From contig NZ_MTHB01000032.1 in assembly GCF_002220365.1 (NCBI RefSeq), positions 62,001 through 126,000 on the forward strand: 64,000 bases of DNA. Reading direction: 5' to 3'. A program made the translations under genes and the position numbers. Positions 9,330 to 17,389 of this stretch are shown here, one piece after another. How positions within the stretch are numbered: position 1 is the first letter of the stretch; each line of letters starts with the position of its first letter. This DNA is from Caballeronia sordidicola (lineage in GTDB: Bacteria; Pseudomonadota; Gammaproteobacteria; Burkholderiales; Burkholderiaceae). Below the pieces are notes generated by a model. It searched no databases. It was not told the origin of the DNA and saw only the letters and a program-made list of their open reading frames with translations.

Positions 9330-10511
9330 TTAAAACGCGTGTTTGACGCCGACAGTGATAGCAACCTGGCTGTTGGTCGACGAAGGCGACAGCGTGTTGA
9401 TGGTGGCATTGTTAAGCGCCGAGCCATTGGTACCACCACTAACGTGCTCATAGACGCCTTCGGCATACAGGTCCGTGCGCTTGCTGAGCGAGTAATCTGT
9501 CTGCAGCGTCACCTCGTGCCACCTCGGCGATGACGATGTGCCACCCGTGCTATAGGCGCCATCGGTGAAGGTATAGGCACCTGCCAGACTCAACGCGGAA
9601 CTCAACGCATAACGCGCATTGACCTCGTAGTTGTTCAACCGCAAGCCACCGTTCAACGCGACATTTCCCGCACTGCCGGCAAACACGCTAGCCATGTTGT
9701 CGATCTGCGAATGCGTCCACAACAAGCCGACTGTCGCCGGGCCAAACACATAGTTGCCGCCCACGCCCCAGATCCGCTGACGTGCTGCGACAAAATCCGC
9801 ACTGCCGTCGGCCAATGACACCGCGCCGTTGGGATTCGTGCCCAACACACCGCCACCCGCATTGTTCATCTGCAGATAGGCTGCCGCCACGTTGATCGGG
9901 CCATGCGCATAGGTCGCACCAAACCCATAGGCACGATTGTTCGAGAAACTGTTCGCGTTGTTGCTGAATGAATACGCACCGCCGAACGTGACTCCCGCAT
10001 AAGACGTGCTCACGTATTTCACCGTGTTGTTCAGGCTCAGCGAGTCAGCAGCGAGGTTATCGTTATTGAACGGATGCGCCGAAAGATTACCCCCATAGCC
10101 GCTTCCGGCCGCCGACAACGGGCCGAGATAGTCATTCACCGAATCGAACTGGCGGCCGAGCAGCACGGTGCCGAACTGACTGCTTTGGAGGCCTGCGTAC
10201 GTTTGTTCACCGAAGGCATCGCCGCTGTTGAACTGCGTACCGTTGTTCAGGTTGAAGCCGTTCTCGAGCTTGAATACAGCCTGAAGGCCCCCGCCCAGGT
10301 CTTCCGTGCCTTTGAGTCCGAAGACGGTGTTTTCGGTTGCAGAACTCGTTTCCTGCCAGGCGCTGTGGCCGCCCTGGTTGTTCGTGTAGATAAGGCCGGC
10401 ATCGATTACGCCATACAGCGTCACACTGCTTTGTGCATGCGCTGAAACAACACAGCCTGCGGATAAAGCCGCGGCCAGGAAAGACGTGTTCAGGGATTTA
10501 TTCATATTCAC
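9330..10511 (-). CDS. outer-membrane porin (Gram-negative, Burkholderia type)
   Basis: A 393-residue porin. Residues about 1-26 are a signal peptide ending in SAHAQ. The mature part opens with SSVTLYGVIDAGL, the usual start of the 16-strand trimeric porins of Burkholderiales, and the last residue is Phe, the signal for outer-membrane assembly. It lies 121 bp downstream of the dapA-family gene on the same strand. That context suggests uptake of the compound processed there, but general porins have broad specificity. Confidence 0.92.
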   Translation of the reverse strand: MNMNKSLNTSFLAAALSAGCVVSAHAQSSVTLYGVIDAGLIYTNNQGGHSAWQETSSATENTVFGLKGTEDLGGGLQAVFKLENGFNLNNGTQFNSGDAFGEQTYAGLQSSQFGTVLLGRQFDSVNDYLGPLSAAGSGYGGNLSAHPFNNDNLAADSLSLNNTVKYVSTSYAGVTFGGAYSFSNNANSFSNNRAYGFGATYAHGPINVAAAYLQMNNAGGGVLGTNPNGAVSLADGSADFVAARQRIWGVGGNYVFGPATVGLLWTHSQIDNMASVFAGSAGNVALNGGLRLNNYEVNARYALSSALSLAGAYTFTDGAYSTGGTSSSPRWHEVTLQTDYSLSKRTDLYAEGVYEHVSGGTNGSALNNATINTLSPSSTNSQVAITVGVKHAF

Positions 10512-10561
10512 AACTCCATGGTGTTACGGCGCTGAGCGCGCTTTGAAACCGCTTGCCGCCC

Positions 10562-10577
10562 GGTCGAAGCTTCGACC
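10562..10577. promoter_or_regulatory. 16-bp perfect palindrome upstream of porin
   Basis: GGTCGAAGCTTCGACC reads the same on both strands and sits between the dapA-family gene and the porin, about 50 bases before the porin start. It could be an operator or an RNA hairpin with a very short loop. No regulator can be assigned. Confidence 0.35.
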
Positions 10578-10632
10578 AGGCGCAAACAGACATCGGGTAA
10601 TCGGGTAGTCAAACAAGGGGAGAAGGCCGCGT

Positions 10633-11505
10633 TCAGGCCATGACGGCGAGCTGCCGGTTGCAGGTGTCGAGTGCGATCCGGAGCTGCTCTTTGAGCGTGA
10701 CCGACGCTTCCATGATCGGCAAGCGCGTCTCGCTTCCAATCGCGCCGTCGATCGCCAGTGCTGCCTTCACGCCCGCTGGATTCGGAGCGCTGAACAAGAG
10801 TTTGATCACTGGCTTGAGCGCTTCGAAAAACACAACAGCGTCGTCCGTTCTCGCCGATAAAACGCGTTCGTGGATCTCGGCAAGAATATCGGCGAAAAGA
10901 TGGGCGCTCGTCAGGATGCCGCCCGATCCGCCTGCGATCAGGCAGTCGACATAGGCATCGTCGTTGCCGCACAGTACGCTGATCGGCAATTGGCAGAGCT
11001 TTTGGAAAGTCGCCGGTACGCACGCCTTGATGGCGACAATATTGGCGCGTTCGATGAGGCGCTCAACCGTGCTCGTCTCGATGGAGACACCGGTGCGATG
11101 CGGCACGTCGTACAAAATGACGGGCCGCTCGGTAGCGCGCGCAATTTCGTCGAAGTGCCAGCGGATACCGTTTTGATCAGGGCAAACGTAGGCAGGAGCT
11201 GAAACCAGATATCCGCCGATATCCCAGCGGTCCAGTTCGCGGATTTCCTGCACCATGTCGCGCGTATTGGTACCACCGACACCGACTACCACCGTCAGGC
11301 GTGTCCCGACCACCTCGAACAAGGAGCGCAGGACCTTGAGCCGCTCGCTATGATCGAGCAGCGCCGCTTCGCCGGTCGTACCCAGCGCGACGAAACCACT
11401 GATCTCCTGGCTCAGATAGCGTTCGGCCAAGCGCTGGAGCGCGTCGACGTCGACTTGTCCGTCCTTGAACGGCGTGACAATAGGCAACCATATTCCAGAC
11501 ACCAT
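10633..11505 (-). CDS. DapA-family aldolase/lyase
   Basis: A 290-residue class I (Schiff-base) aldolase of the dihydrodipicolinate synthase / N-acetylneuraminate lyase superfamily. Seen: GTTGE (42-46), Tyr in ILYDVPHR (Y132) and the Schiff-base Lys in VAIKAC (K160). The frame is open 50 codons further upstream, but ATG 11505 has GGAG about 7 bases before it and begins at the fold's usual first strand (SGIWLPIVTPF). A biosynthetic DapA is unlikely here: the gene lies between porins and an IclR regulator, so a catabolic pyruvate-releasing lyase or sugar-acid dehydratase is more plausible. Exact reaction unknown. Confidence 0.85.
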   Translation of the reverse strand: MVSGIWLPIVTPFKDGQVDVDALQRLAERYLSQEISGFVALGTTGEAALLDHSERLKVLRSLFEVVGTRLTVVVGVGGTNTRDMVQEIRELDRWDIGGYLVSAPAYVCPDQNGIRWHFDEIARATERPVILYDVPHRTGVSIETSTVERLIERANIVAIKACVPATFQKLCQLPISVLCGNDDAYVDCLIAGGSGGILTSAHLFADILAEIHERVLSARTDDAVVFFEALKPVIKLLFSAPNPAGVKAALAIDGAIGSETRLPIMEASVTLKEQLRIALDTCNRQLAVMA

Positions 11506-11648
11506 GCTCAACTCCGCTGCGCGCGGCAACCGGCTGCACGCGAGGAATTCAGATGGTTCACGGCGTTTGAAACCGCTGCGGGGCGCGATGCTTGGCCCGC
11601 GTGGATGCGTGTTAAGACATCTTCGATCTTCATGATGATTTGCTTCGT

Positions 11649-11666
11649 GTTCCATTAAATTGGATC
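11649..11666. promoter_or_regulatory. candidate IclR operator half-sites upstream of dapA-like gene
   Basis: GTTCC and GGATC separated by 8 bases, with an inner TTCCA/TGGA inverted repeat, lie between the dapA-like gene (-) and the divergent IclR gene (+). The arms resemble the sites at 13986 and 14269, though the spacing there is 6. Assignment to the IclR protein encoded next door is an inference. Confidence 0.3.
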
Positions 11667-11740
11667 AAACGAAGCCTATCGGATCGAGCGTAAATGTCCT
11701 GTTAAAAAACGCCATTCGCGCGTATAGAATGCGGGGTTAC

Positions 11741-11752
11741 GGAATGTGTTCC
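11741..11752. promoter_or_regulatory. GGAA-N4-TTCC inverted repeat in divergent promoter region
   Basis: GGAATGTGTTCC lies about 115 bases before the IclR start at 11865, in the region it shares with the divergent dapA-like gene. It is a short palindrome of the type IclR proteins often use for autoregulation. Weak evidence on its own. Confidence 0.3.
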
Positions 11753-11864
11753 TATTCCAGTCAACCGACGAACCCCGGGTTGCTTATCACACATGCAGCG
11801 CTCGACCGATCAAGACAATCGCGTCGGTTATGATAGTTGCCGACTAGATTCCGATTAAGACGGT

Positions 11865-12776
11865 ATGCCCAAACAACCCACCACCGAAAAAACGTCGGCT
11901 CCTGACGGGCAGAGCGACGCTGCCGAAAGCACTGAGGACAGCGCCGCCGGCGCGTCCTATCTGGTCCCAGGCCTCGAGCGCGGCTTGCGAATCCTTGCGG
12001 AGTTTTCTGCCCGCGAGCCGATCCTGGGTGCGCCGGAATTATCGAAGCGTATTGGCATTCCGCGTACCACGACATTCCGCTTGCTCCAGACGCTCGAATC
12101 GCTTGGTTTCCTGGAGCGAGTCAATGACGATCGCAATTTCAGGCTGGGCGTTGCGGTGCTGCGGCTTGGATTCGAGTACCTTAGTTCGCTCGAGCTGACC
12201 GACTTCGCGGCGCCGATCCTAGAACGTCTTCGGGACGCAACCGGCCTGAATGCCCACTTGCTTATCCGCGATCAGCGTGATGTTGTGTTCGTCGCCAAGG
12301 CGCAGAGTCACGACGCCATGTTCAGCTCGGTGAGGGTGCATGTCGGCACGCGTTTTCCTGCGCATGCAACCACGCACGGGCACGTGCTGATGGGCGACCT
12401 TGATTTGCCGCACCTCCGTGCGCTTTATCCGGAAAAACGTCTTGAGCAGTTCACGGACCGGACACCGGGCACGGTAAGCGAACTGGAAGAGCGGGTGCGC
12501 ATGTGCGCGTCGCAGGGATATGGATCGAGCGAGGGGGCGTTCGAGCGGGGAATCTCGGTGGTGACTGCGCCGGTGCGCGAACGCTCAGGCGGCATAGTCG
12601 CCGCGGTGACGGTCACGGTGCCGCGTTCGGAAATCGGAACGGCGCGTGAGAAGGAGGACTTGATTGCCGCCGTGTGTGGCGCGGCGATCGAATTATCGAT
12701 GCGAATGGGATACCGGCCCCATGACGATGATCCCACCGCGAAGCTGGCCGCACGCCGCACTGAAAAAACGGATTGA
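11865..12776 (+). CDS. IclR family transcriptional regulator (copy A of a paralogous pair)
   Basis: A 303-residue regulator. The winged helix-turn-helix lies at about residues 35-95 (GAPELSKRIGIPRTTTFRLL as recognition region) and the IclR effector domain follows from about residue 110. A 30-residue hydrophilic N-terminal tail is extra. It is closely similar to the IclR protein at 18277-19140, with long identical stretches such as RLGVAVLRLGFEYLSSLELTD, so the two likely bind similar DNA. It diverges from the dapA-like gene and converges with a porin gene. Likely controls the flanking lyase/porin genes. Confidence 0.9.
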   Translation: MPKQPTTEKTSAPDGQSDAAESTEDSAAGASYLVPGLERGLRILAEFSAREPILGAPELSKRIGIPRTTTFRLLQTLESLGFLERVNDDRNFRLGVAVLRLGFEYLSSLELTDFAAPILERLRDATGLNAHLLIRDQRDVVFVAKAQSHDAMFSSVRVHVGTRFPAHATTHGHVLMGDLDLPHLRALYPEKRLEQFTDRTPGTVSELEERVRMCASQGYGSSEGAFERGISVVTAPVRERSGGIVAAVTVTVPRSEIGTAREKEDLIAAVCGAAIELSMRMGYRPHDDDPTAKLAARRTEKTD

Positions 12777-12783
12777 AAGGCTC

Positions 12784-12805
12784 GCGTCGCGTAGATGCGC
12801 GACGC
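12784..12805. terminator. hairpin between convergent iclR and porin
   Basis: A perfect 8-bp inverted repeat (GCGTCGCG / CGCGACGC) with a 6-base loop lies 7 bases after the IclR stop codon and before the porin stop. Its place between convergent genes fits a bidirectional terminator; the T-run is poor. Confidence 0.55.
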
Positions 12806-12819
12806 CTCTTGCCACCGGC

Positions 12820-13893
12820 TTAGAACGAGTGATGGATGCCGGCGAGCAATGCGACCTGATTGCGATTGCTCGATACACCCGCCGTGAACAGCGCCGCATT
12901 TGCCCCCGAGCTGGCGCGCTCGTACAACGCATTCACATACACCTGCGTCATCTTCGAGAGCAGATAGATGTCACCAATCTCGAACTGCGTATAACGAGCG
13001 CCTGCGAATGTTGTTGTGGCTGCACCGCCCGAGATCCAGTTATCCGGCACCATCTTCCACGTCGCGCCCGCATCGTAGCTTTGGAATAGGTTGGACATGC
13101 CATTCGATTCCAGCTTCACGCGCGTGTACAACGCGTGCGTTACCACGTTGCCGATCGTGTAGGAAACCCCTGCGCCCATGTTCTCGACCTTATCGGCGGT
13201 ATAGGTCGCCGCCGGCTGATTCTGAAAGGTCGCAAGCCCAAGCGTCGAGACGGAGACCGTGCGGTTATGTTCATTCGAATAGGTCGCGGCCGCAGTGAAG
13301 GGTCCGTTCGCGTAACTCACGCCGAAGCCATCTGACTTGCCCGTGGAGAAGTTGGTCGTGTTGCCCAGACCCATCATCGCGCCGAAGGTGAGCCCGTGAT
13401 AGTTCGCCGAGGTGAACTTCACCGAGTTGTCGTAGGGAACCACGCCGGTGTCCGCGAGCTCATCGATATTGCCCGGATGCATCGCATACCAGCTTGCCGC
13501 TTGATACGCCGTCGACAGCGGCCCGAGGTAGTCAAACGAAAACGGCGTTTGATGGCCTAAGGTGAGCGTGCCGAACTGGTCAGAACTGAGGCCCACGAAA
13601 GCCTGCCGGTTCCACTCCACACCGGCCTTCGCAAAGGTGCCGGTGTTCGTGTAGAAGCCGTTCTCCAATTGCACGATCGACTTGAGCCCGCCACCCAGAT
13701 CCTCGACTGCGCGAATACCCCAGCGGTCCGGCTGCATGTTGCCTTGCTCTTCCATCCATTTGGCATGGCCGCCGCTGTTGCTGATGTACGCAACCCCGGC
13801 ATCCAGGCTGCCGTACAGCGTCACGGTGCTTTGCGCCCACGCGCCCGATGCAACGCCGGCCCCGATCAACCCCGCCGCGATGATGTGTTTCAC
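12820..13893 (-). CDS. outer-membrane porin
   Basis: A 357-residue Burkholderia-type porin with a signal peptide of about 20 residues (cleavage after GAWA), mature start QSTVTLYGSLDAG and a C-terminal HHSF ending in the Phe needed for outer-membrane insertion. It is only distantly similar to the porin at 9330. It diverges from the Rieske operon that begins at 14311 and shares a 417-base control region with it, so it probably supplies the outer-membrane route for that operon's substrate. Confidence 0.92.
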   Translation of the reverse strand: MKHIIAAGLIGAGVASGAWAQSTVTLYGSLDAGVAYISNSGGHAKWMEEQGNMQPDRWGIRAVEDLGGGLKSIVQLENGFYTNTGTFAKAGVEWNRQAFVGLSSDQFGTLTLGHQTPFSFDYLGPLSTAYQAASWYAMHPGNIDELADTGVVPYDNSVKFTSANYHGLTFGAMMGLGNTTNFSTGKSDGFGVSYANGPFTAAATYSNEHNRTVSVSTLGLATFQNQPAATYTADKVENMGAGVSYTIGNVVTHALYTRVKLESNGMSNLFQSYDAGATWKMVPDNWISGGAATTTFAGARYTQFEIGDIYLLSKMTQVYVNALYERASSGANAALFTAGVSSNRNQVALLAGIHHSF

Positions 13894-13985
13894 CTTACGT
13901 TCTCCTAATTGTTTGATTGATTCGCGAGCGCCGATAACTCCCGCAGCACATTCCCGTTTCCCTCAAGTCGATGACCAATCGGTTT

Positions 13986-14001
13986 GTTCCATCTATGGAT
14001 C
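13986..14001. promoter_or_regulatory. GTTCC-N6-GGATC site, porin side
   Basis: GTTCC, 6 bases, GGATC: one mismatch from the perfect inverted repeat at 14269-14284 and with the same spacing. It lies about 95 bases upstream of the porin start. The likely binder is one of the two paralogous IclR proteins (11865 or 18277). Inference from position and similarity. Confidence 0.4.
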
Positions 14002-14222
14002 AACGTCTTGCCTATGGAGAGTATATTGAGTTTTCAAGCTGGGAAAAAATAAATTCGTGCGATTCGGAAATTGTGACGAGGCGAACTGCTCAGGCACCAA
14101 AATGAGCGGTAACTGACTGTTTTGAAAGAAGAAGCTCGGTAAGCGTGCGCGGTCTGCAAGCGCGGTGAATTTTCCATTCTTCGGTCCAATCAGTGTTTTC
14201 ACTGAGAACGTGATTTTTCTTT

Positions 14223-14250
14223 TTGATCAGCGAGAAACCGCTTCTATAAT
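14223..14250 (+). promoter_or_regulatory. sigma-70-like promoter of the Rieske operon
   Basis: TTGATC (14223-14228), 16-base spacer, TATAAT (14245-14250). The expected transcription start, about 14257, lies just before the inverted repeat at 14269, which would place a bound regulator over the early transcribed region as a repressor. Confidence 0.55.
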
Positions 14251-14268
14251 GACCACATGTAAATCAAC

Positions 14269-14284
14269 GTTCCGTATGTGGAAC
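14269..14284. promoter_or_regulatory. GTTCC-N6-GGAAC operator candidate
   Basis: A perfect 5-bp inverted repeat, GTTCCGTATGTGGAAC, lies directly downstream of the promoter at 14223-14250 and 27 bases before the first gene of the operon. Likely target of the IclR protein encoded within the operon at 18277 or of its paralogue at 11865. Confidence 0.5.
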
Positions 14285-14310
14285 AAATAAAATCCCGGAG
14301 GTAGTGAGCA

Positions 14311-14628
14311 ATGGCTGAGCAATGGCGTTGCGCCGGACATGCCGGTGATCTGTCGGAGGACTCTCCGATCGAATACAAGATCGAGGGCGGCGCGGAGGTC
14401 GGTATCTATCGCGTGGGCGACGAGTTGTACGCGCTTGAGAACGTGTGTCCGCATGCTTATGCGCTGCTGACGCAAGGTTTTGTCGATGGCGACATGGTCG
14501 AATGTCCATTACACGAAGCCGTTTTTCATATTCCGACGGGCAAGTGCCTGAAAGAGCCCGGTGGCCGCGACTTGAAGACCTACGCGGTTCGACTCGCCGG
14601 CGAAGAAATCCAGATCAAGGTGGAATGA
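14311..14628 (+). CDS. Rieske [2Fe-2S] ferredoxin
   Basis: A 105-residue ferredoxin that should pass electrons from the reductase at 24891 to the oxygenase at 14991. The cluster ligands are visible: CPH (C46, H48) and CPLH (C65, H68), in the NirD/biphenyl-ferredoxin spacing. GGAGG lies 9 bases before the ATG. It is the first gene of a long + strand operon and is followed after one base by the next start. Together with the oxygenase alpha subunit and reductase it makes a three-component Rieske system. Confidence 0.93.
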   Translation: MAEQWRCAGHAGDLSEDSPIEYKIEGGAEVGIYRVGDELYALENVCPHAYALLTQGFVDGDMVECPLHEAVFHIPTGKCLKEPGGRDLKTYAVRLAGEEIQIKVE

Positions 14629-14629
14629 C

Positions 14630-14959
14630 ATGGCAACGAATGACGCTCCTCGCGAAGCAACCGTCAACTTCAATCCCTCGCTCAAGCCGTGGCTTGCGCC
14701 GCAGCCGAACAACGTGGCCGGCAAAGGCGTGATTGAAAAGCCGGGCGAGACCGAAAACTTTATCTGGCAAACGCGCAAGGCTGAGCCGACGCAATACGAA
14801 AACGACTTCGGCGACGCGCTCGAACGCGTGTTCGATACCGGCGCGGTCGAGCTCGATCAGGTTGCCAACGGCTTGAACGGTATCGGCTTTCGCACGCCCG
14901 AGGGTGCTGCGTGGACCGGAGAGCGGCTCGCCGCCGAGTTCCGCACGCTGGCCGATTGA
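14630..14959 (+). CDS. small protein with recombinase-like HTH C-terminus
   Basis: A 109-residue protein between the Rieske ferredoxin and the Rieske oxygenase. The C-terminal part (about residues 72-108) runs 'LDQVANGLNGIGFRTPEGA' then a W-T-G-E-R-L-A-A-E-F segment. It resembles the recombinase domain of serine recombinases (IA..LN..G..TP.G..W....V), which is a helix-turn-helix-like fold. There is no catalytic resolvase domain. The N-terminal half is polar, with FNPSLKPWLAPQPNN and 'NFIWQTRKAEPTQYENDFGD'. Start ATG 14630 is one base after the ferredoxin stop. Its position inside the oxygenase gene set suggests a role in complex assembly or regulation; function unknown. Confidence 0.8.
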   Translation: MATNDAPREATVNFNPSLKPWLAPQPNNVAGKGVIEKPGETENFIWQTRKAEPTQYENDFGDALERVFDTGAVELDQVANGLNGIGFRTPEGAAWTGERLAAEFRTLAD

Positions 14960-14990
14960 ACGCCGCATCAACCGATATCAGGAGCAGCGA

Positions 14991-16061
14991 ATGACTTCCC
15001 CCAATACAAACAACGCCAACGTTGAGATCGAACCGGTTCAGGCATATCTCGATCGCGGCTTGCGTAATTACTGGTACCCCGTCGCGCCGAGCTGGCAAGT
15101 GGCGAATGCGCCGATCGGTCTGACGCGGCTAGGCGATCAGATCGTGCTGTGGCGCGACAACGTCGGCCACATTCATGCGCTTGAAGATCGTTGCCCGCAT
15201 CGCGGCGCGCGTCTGTCACTCGGATGGAACCTCGGCGGCAGCGTGGCATGTTGGTATCACGGCATCGAGGTGGATGGCAGCGGCACTGTGCAGAAGGTGC
15301 CGGCTGTCTCCGCTTGTCCGCTCGAAGGGCAGACATGCGTGAAATCGTACCCGGCACAAGAACACGCGGGTGCGATCTTTCTCTGGTTCGGCGACGACGC
15401 GAACAAGGAACCGGCACCGCTTCAATTGCCGGAAGAACTGGTCGGCGAGGAGTACGCGAGCTTCCTGTGCATGTCGAACTGGAAGTGCAATTACCAGTAC
15501 GCAATCGACAACGTCATGGATCCGATGCATGGCGCCTACCTGCACGCCACGTCCCATTCCATGGCCGACGGCGACAAGCAGGCCGACATGCGCGTGCGCA
15601 AGACGGACACCGGCTTGATGTTCGAAAAGGTCGGCCAGCGCGACGTGAATTTCGACTGGGTCGAGATCGGTGAAACGGGTTGCCTGTGGATGCGCCTGGC
15701 GATTCCATACAAGAAGAAGTTTGGTCCGGGCGGCAACTTTGGAATCATCGGCTTCGCCGTTCCTGTCGATGACAACCATTGCCAGGTTTATTTCTGGCGC
15801 ACCCGCAAGGTCTCGGGCTGGCAGCGTGATGCATGGAAATTCATGTATCGCAATCGTCTCGAAGGCCTGCACTGGGCGGTGCTGGAACAGGATCGATACG
15901 TCCTCGAAAGCATGGCGCCGAATGCGCGCGACCACGAGTTCCTGTATCAGCACGATGTCGGCATGACGCGCGTGCGCCGCCTGTTCAAGCAACGCGCGCA
16001 ACAACATCTTGCCGCGCTCGATGCGCTAAAAGCCCAACAGCCGGAGCATGGTCATGCGTGA
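14991..16061 (+). CDS. Rieske non-heme iron oxygenase, alpha subunit
   Basis: A 356-residue aromatic ring-hydroxylating or O/N-demethylating oxygenase. Rieske ligands are CPHRG (C68, H70) and CWYHG (C87, H90). The mononuclear iron site is D173/D177 with H180 and H185, and D177 is the usual bridging Asp. The size and the lack of a beta-subunit gene place it with the alpha-only phthalate 4,5-dioxygenase / vanillate demethylase group. The start was set at ATG 14991 with GGAG 6 bases upstream; the frame is open 29 codons further but overlaps the previous gene. Substrate unknown. Confidence 0.92.
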   Translation: MTSPNTNNANVEIEPVQAYLDRGLRNYWYPVAPSWQVANAPIGLTRLGDQIVLWRDNVGHIHALEDRCPHRGARLSLGWNLGGSVACWYHGIEVDGSGTVQKVPAVSACPLEGQTCVKSYPAQEHAGAIFLWFGDDANKEPAPLQLPEELVGEEYASFLCMSNWKCNYQYAIDNVMDPMHGAYLHATSHSMADGDKQADMRVRKTDTGLMFEKVGQRDVNFDWVEIGETGCLWMRLAIPYKKKFGPGGNFGIIGFAVPVDDNHCQVYFWRTRKVSGWQRDAWKFMYRNRLEGLHWAVLEQDRYVLESMAPNARDHEFLYQHDVGMTRVRRLFKQRAQQHLAALDALKAQQPEHGHA

Positions 16062-16809
16062 CGCGCTCGCCGGACGCCGCATTCTTGTCACCGGCGGCGC
16101 GCGCGGATTGGGCGCGGCGTTCGTCACATCGCTGGCTCAAGCGGGCGCTCGGGTGGCGTTTGGCGACGTGCTGGAAGACGAAGGCGGGGCGCTTGCGAAG
16201 ACGCTGAACGAAGGAGGCCATCACGTGGACTTCGTGTCGCTCGATCTGAACGATCCGGCGAGCATTCTGGCGTGCGTTGCGACGAGCGCGGAGTTGATGG
16301 GCGGTATCGATGGGCTTATCAATAATGCGGCGATCACGAATTCGGGCGGCAAGGCCGCCGGCGAACTGAGCACCACGACTTGGGACGCGGTCATGAGCGT
16401 CAACGTTCGCGGAACCTGGCTCATGAGCGTTGCGGCCATGCCGCATCTTCGTGACTCAGGGCGGGGCAGCATCGTGAATATTGCGTCCGATACTGCCCTG
16501 TGGGGCGCGCCGAAACTGCTCGCGTATGTGGCGAGCAAGGGCGCCGTGATCGCGATGACCCGTTCGCTCGCCCGCGAGTTCGGTGCCCATGGCATCACGG
16601 TGAATTCCATTGCACCCGGTTTGACCGAAGTCGAAGCGACCGCCTACGTGCCGGCTGAACGCCACGAGTATTACCGGTTGGGACGCGCGCTCAATCGTGC
16701 GCAGGTTCCCGATGATGTCAACGGTCCCGTCCTGTTTCTCTTGTCCGATGCAGCACGCTTCGTCACTGGCCAGCTATTGCCGGTGAACGGCGGCTTCGTC
16801 ATGAACTGA
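16048..16809 (+). CDS. short-chain dehydrogenase/reductase
   Basis: A 253-residue classical SDR. TGGARGLG (15-22) binds NAD(P), followed by the NNAA motif (92-95) and catalytic S147, Y160 and K164 (AYVASK). It overlaps the oxygenase gene by 14 bases, so translation is coupled; ATG 16054 is an alternative start. Likely oxidises the diol or alcohol made by the Rieske oxygenase. Confidence 0.9.
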   Translation: MVMRDALAGRRILVTGGARGLGAAFVTSLAQAGARVAFGDVLEDEGGALAKTLNEGGHHVDFVSLDLNDPASILACVATSAELMGGIDGLINNAAITNSGGKAAGELSTTTWDAVMSVNVRGTWLMSVAAMPHLRDSGRGSIVNIASDTALWGAPKLLAYVASKGAVIAMTRSLAREFGAHGITVNSIAPGLTEVEATAYVPAERHEYYRLGRALNRAQVPDDVNGPVLFLLSDAARFVTGQLLPVNGGFVMN

Positions 16810-16857
16810 TTCAGTCACTCAAGCAGTAACAAACTCAACGTGTTGAAGGAGCAATCA

Positions 16858-17385
16858 ATGGCCGATGCGGATATCGAACGCAAGTCGTGGGAACAGCCGG
16901 AAGAAACGAGCTTCGCCCAATGGATGGACACACGCGTCGCGCGTCTTGAAACGCGTAAGTATGACTGGGACGCACTGAAGTTCCAGGCGGATTACGACCC
17001 GAAGTATCGCCGGGCGCAGATGCGTTATGTCGGCACGGGTGGCACGGGTGTGGCGAAGGATGTGAACACAGTTCCGGCCGGTGGCTTTACTTTCTCCACC
17101 ATGGTCATTCCGGCGGGCAACATCGGTCCGAGCCACATTCATATGGATGTCGAAGAGATTTTCTTCGTGATTCGCGGAAAGATGAAAGTGGTGTGCGAGA
17201 AGGACGGCGAGTCGTGGGAGACGGTGGTCGGCGAGCGTGACCTGATCTCGGTGCCGCCGGGCGTGTATCGCACGGAAATCAATATTGGCGACGAAGACGC
17301 GCTCATGTGCGTGATGCTCGGCGCGGCCAAGCCGATCACGCCGACGTATCCGCCCGATTCCCCGCTGGCACGGCTTAAGCGCTAA
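16858..17385 (+). CDS. cupin-domain protein
   Basis: A 175-residue single-domain cupin. Motif 1 is complete: HIH followed by Glu four residues later and Gly after six (SHIHMDVEEIFFVIRG), giving a 2-His/Glu metal site. Motif 2 is weaker (PGVYRTEIN). AAGGAG lies 6 bases before ATG 16858. It may be a small dioxygenase, an isomerase or a binding protein; the operon already has an extradiol-type enzyme, so a different step is likely. Confidence 0.85.
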   Translation: MADADIERKSWEQPEETSFAQWMDTRVARLETRKYDWDALKFQADYDPKYRRAQMRYVGTGGTGVAKDVNTVPAGGFTFSTMVIPAGNIGPSHIHMDVEEIFFVIRGKMKVVCEKDGESWETVVGERDLISVPPGVYRTEINIGDEDALMCVMLGAAKPITPTYPPDSPLARLKR

Positions 17386-17389
17386 GCCG

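Larger units (their letters stand above)
13894..14310. other. divergent control region of porin and Rieske operon
   Basis: 417 bases with lower GC than the flanks. It holds the promoter at 14223-14250 and the two GTTCC-N6-GGA(A/T)C sites listed separately. A 69-codon frame on the - strand (13993-14202) has no recognisable features and is not called. Confidence 0.6.

Noticed and set aside
10633..11505. Lysine-biosynthetic dapA
   Set aside because: The catalytic residues fit the whole superfamily, and the porin/IclR context argues for a catabolic member.
13993..14202. 69-codon frame in the porin/Rieske intergenic region
   Set aside because: AT-rich control DNA; no ribosome-binding site or motif.
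14630..14959. Serine recombinase or mobile element
   Set aside because: Only the recombinase-like C-terminal pattern is present; there is no resolvase catalytic domain, and no terminal repeats or other mobile genes are nearby.
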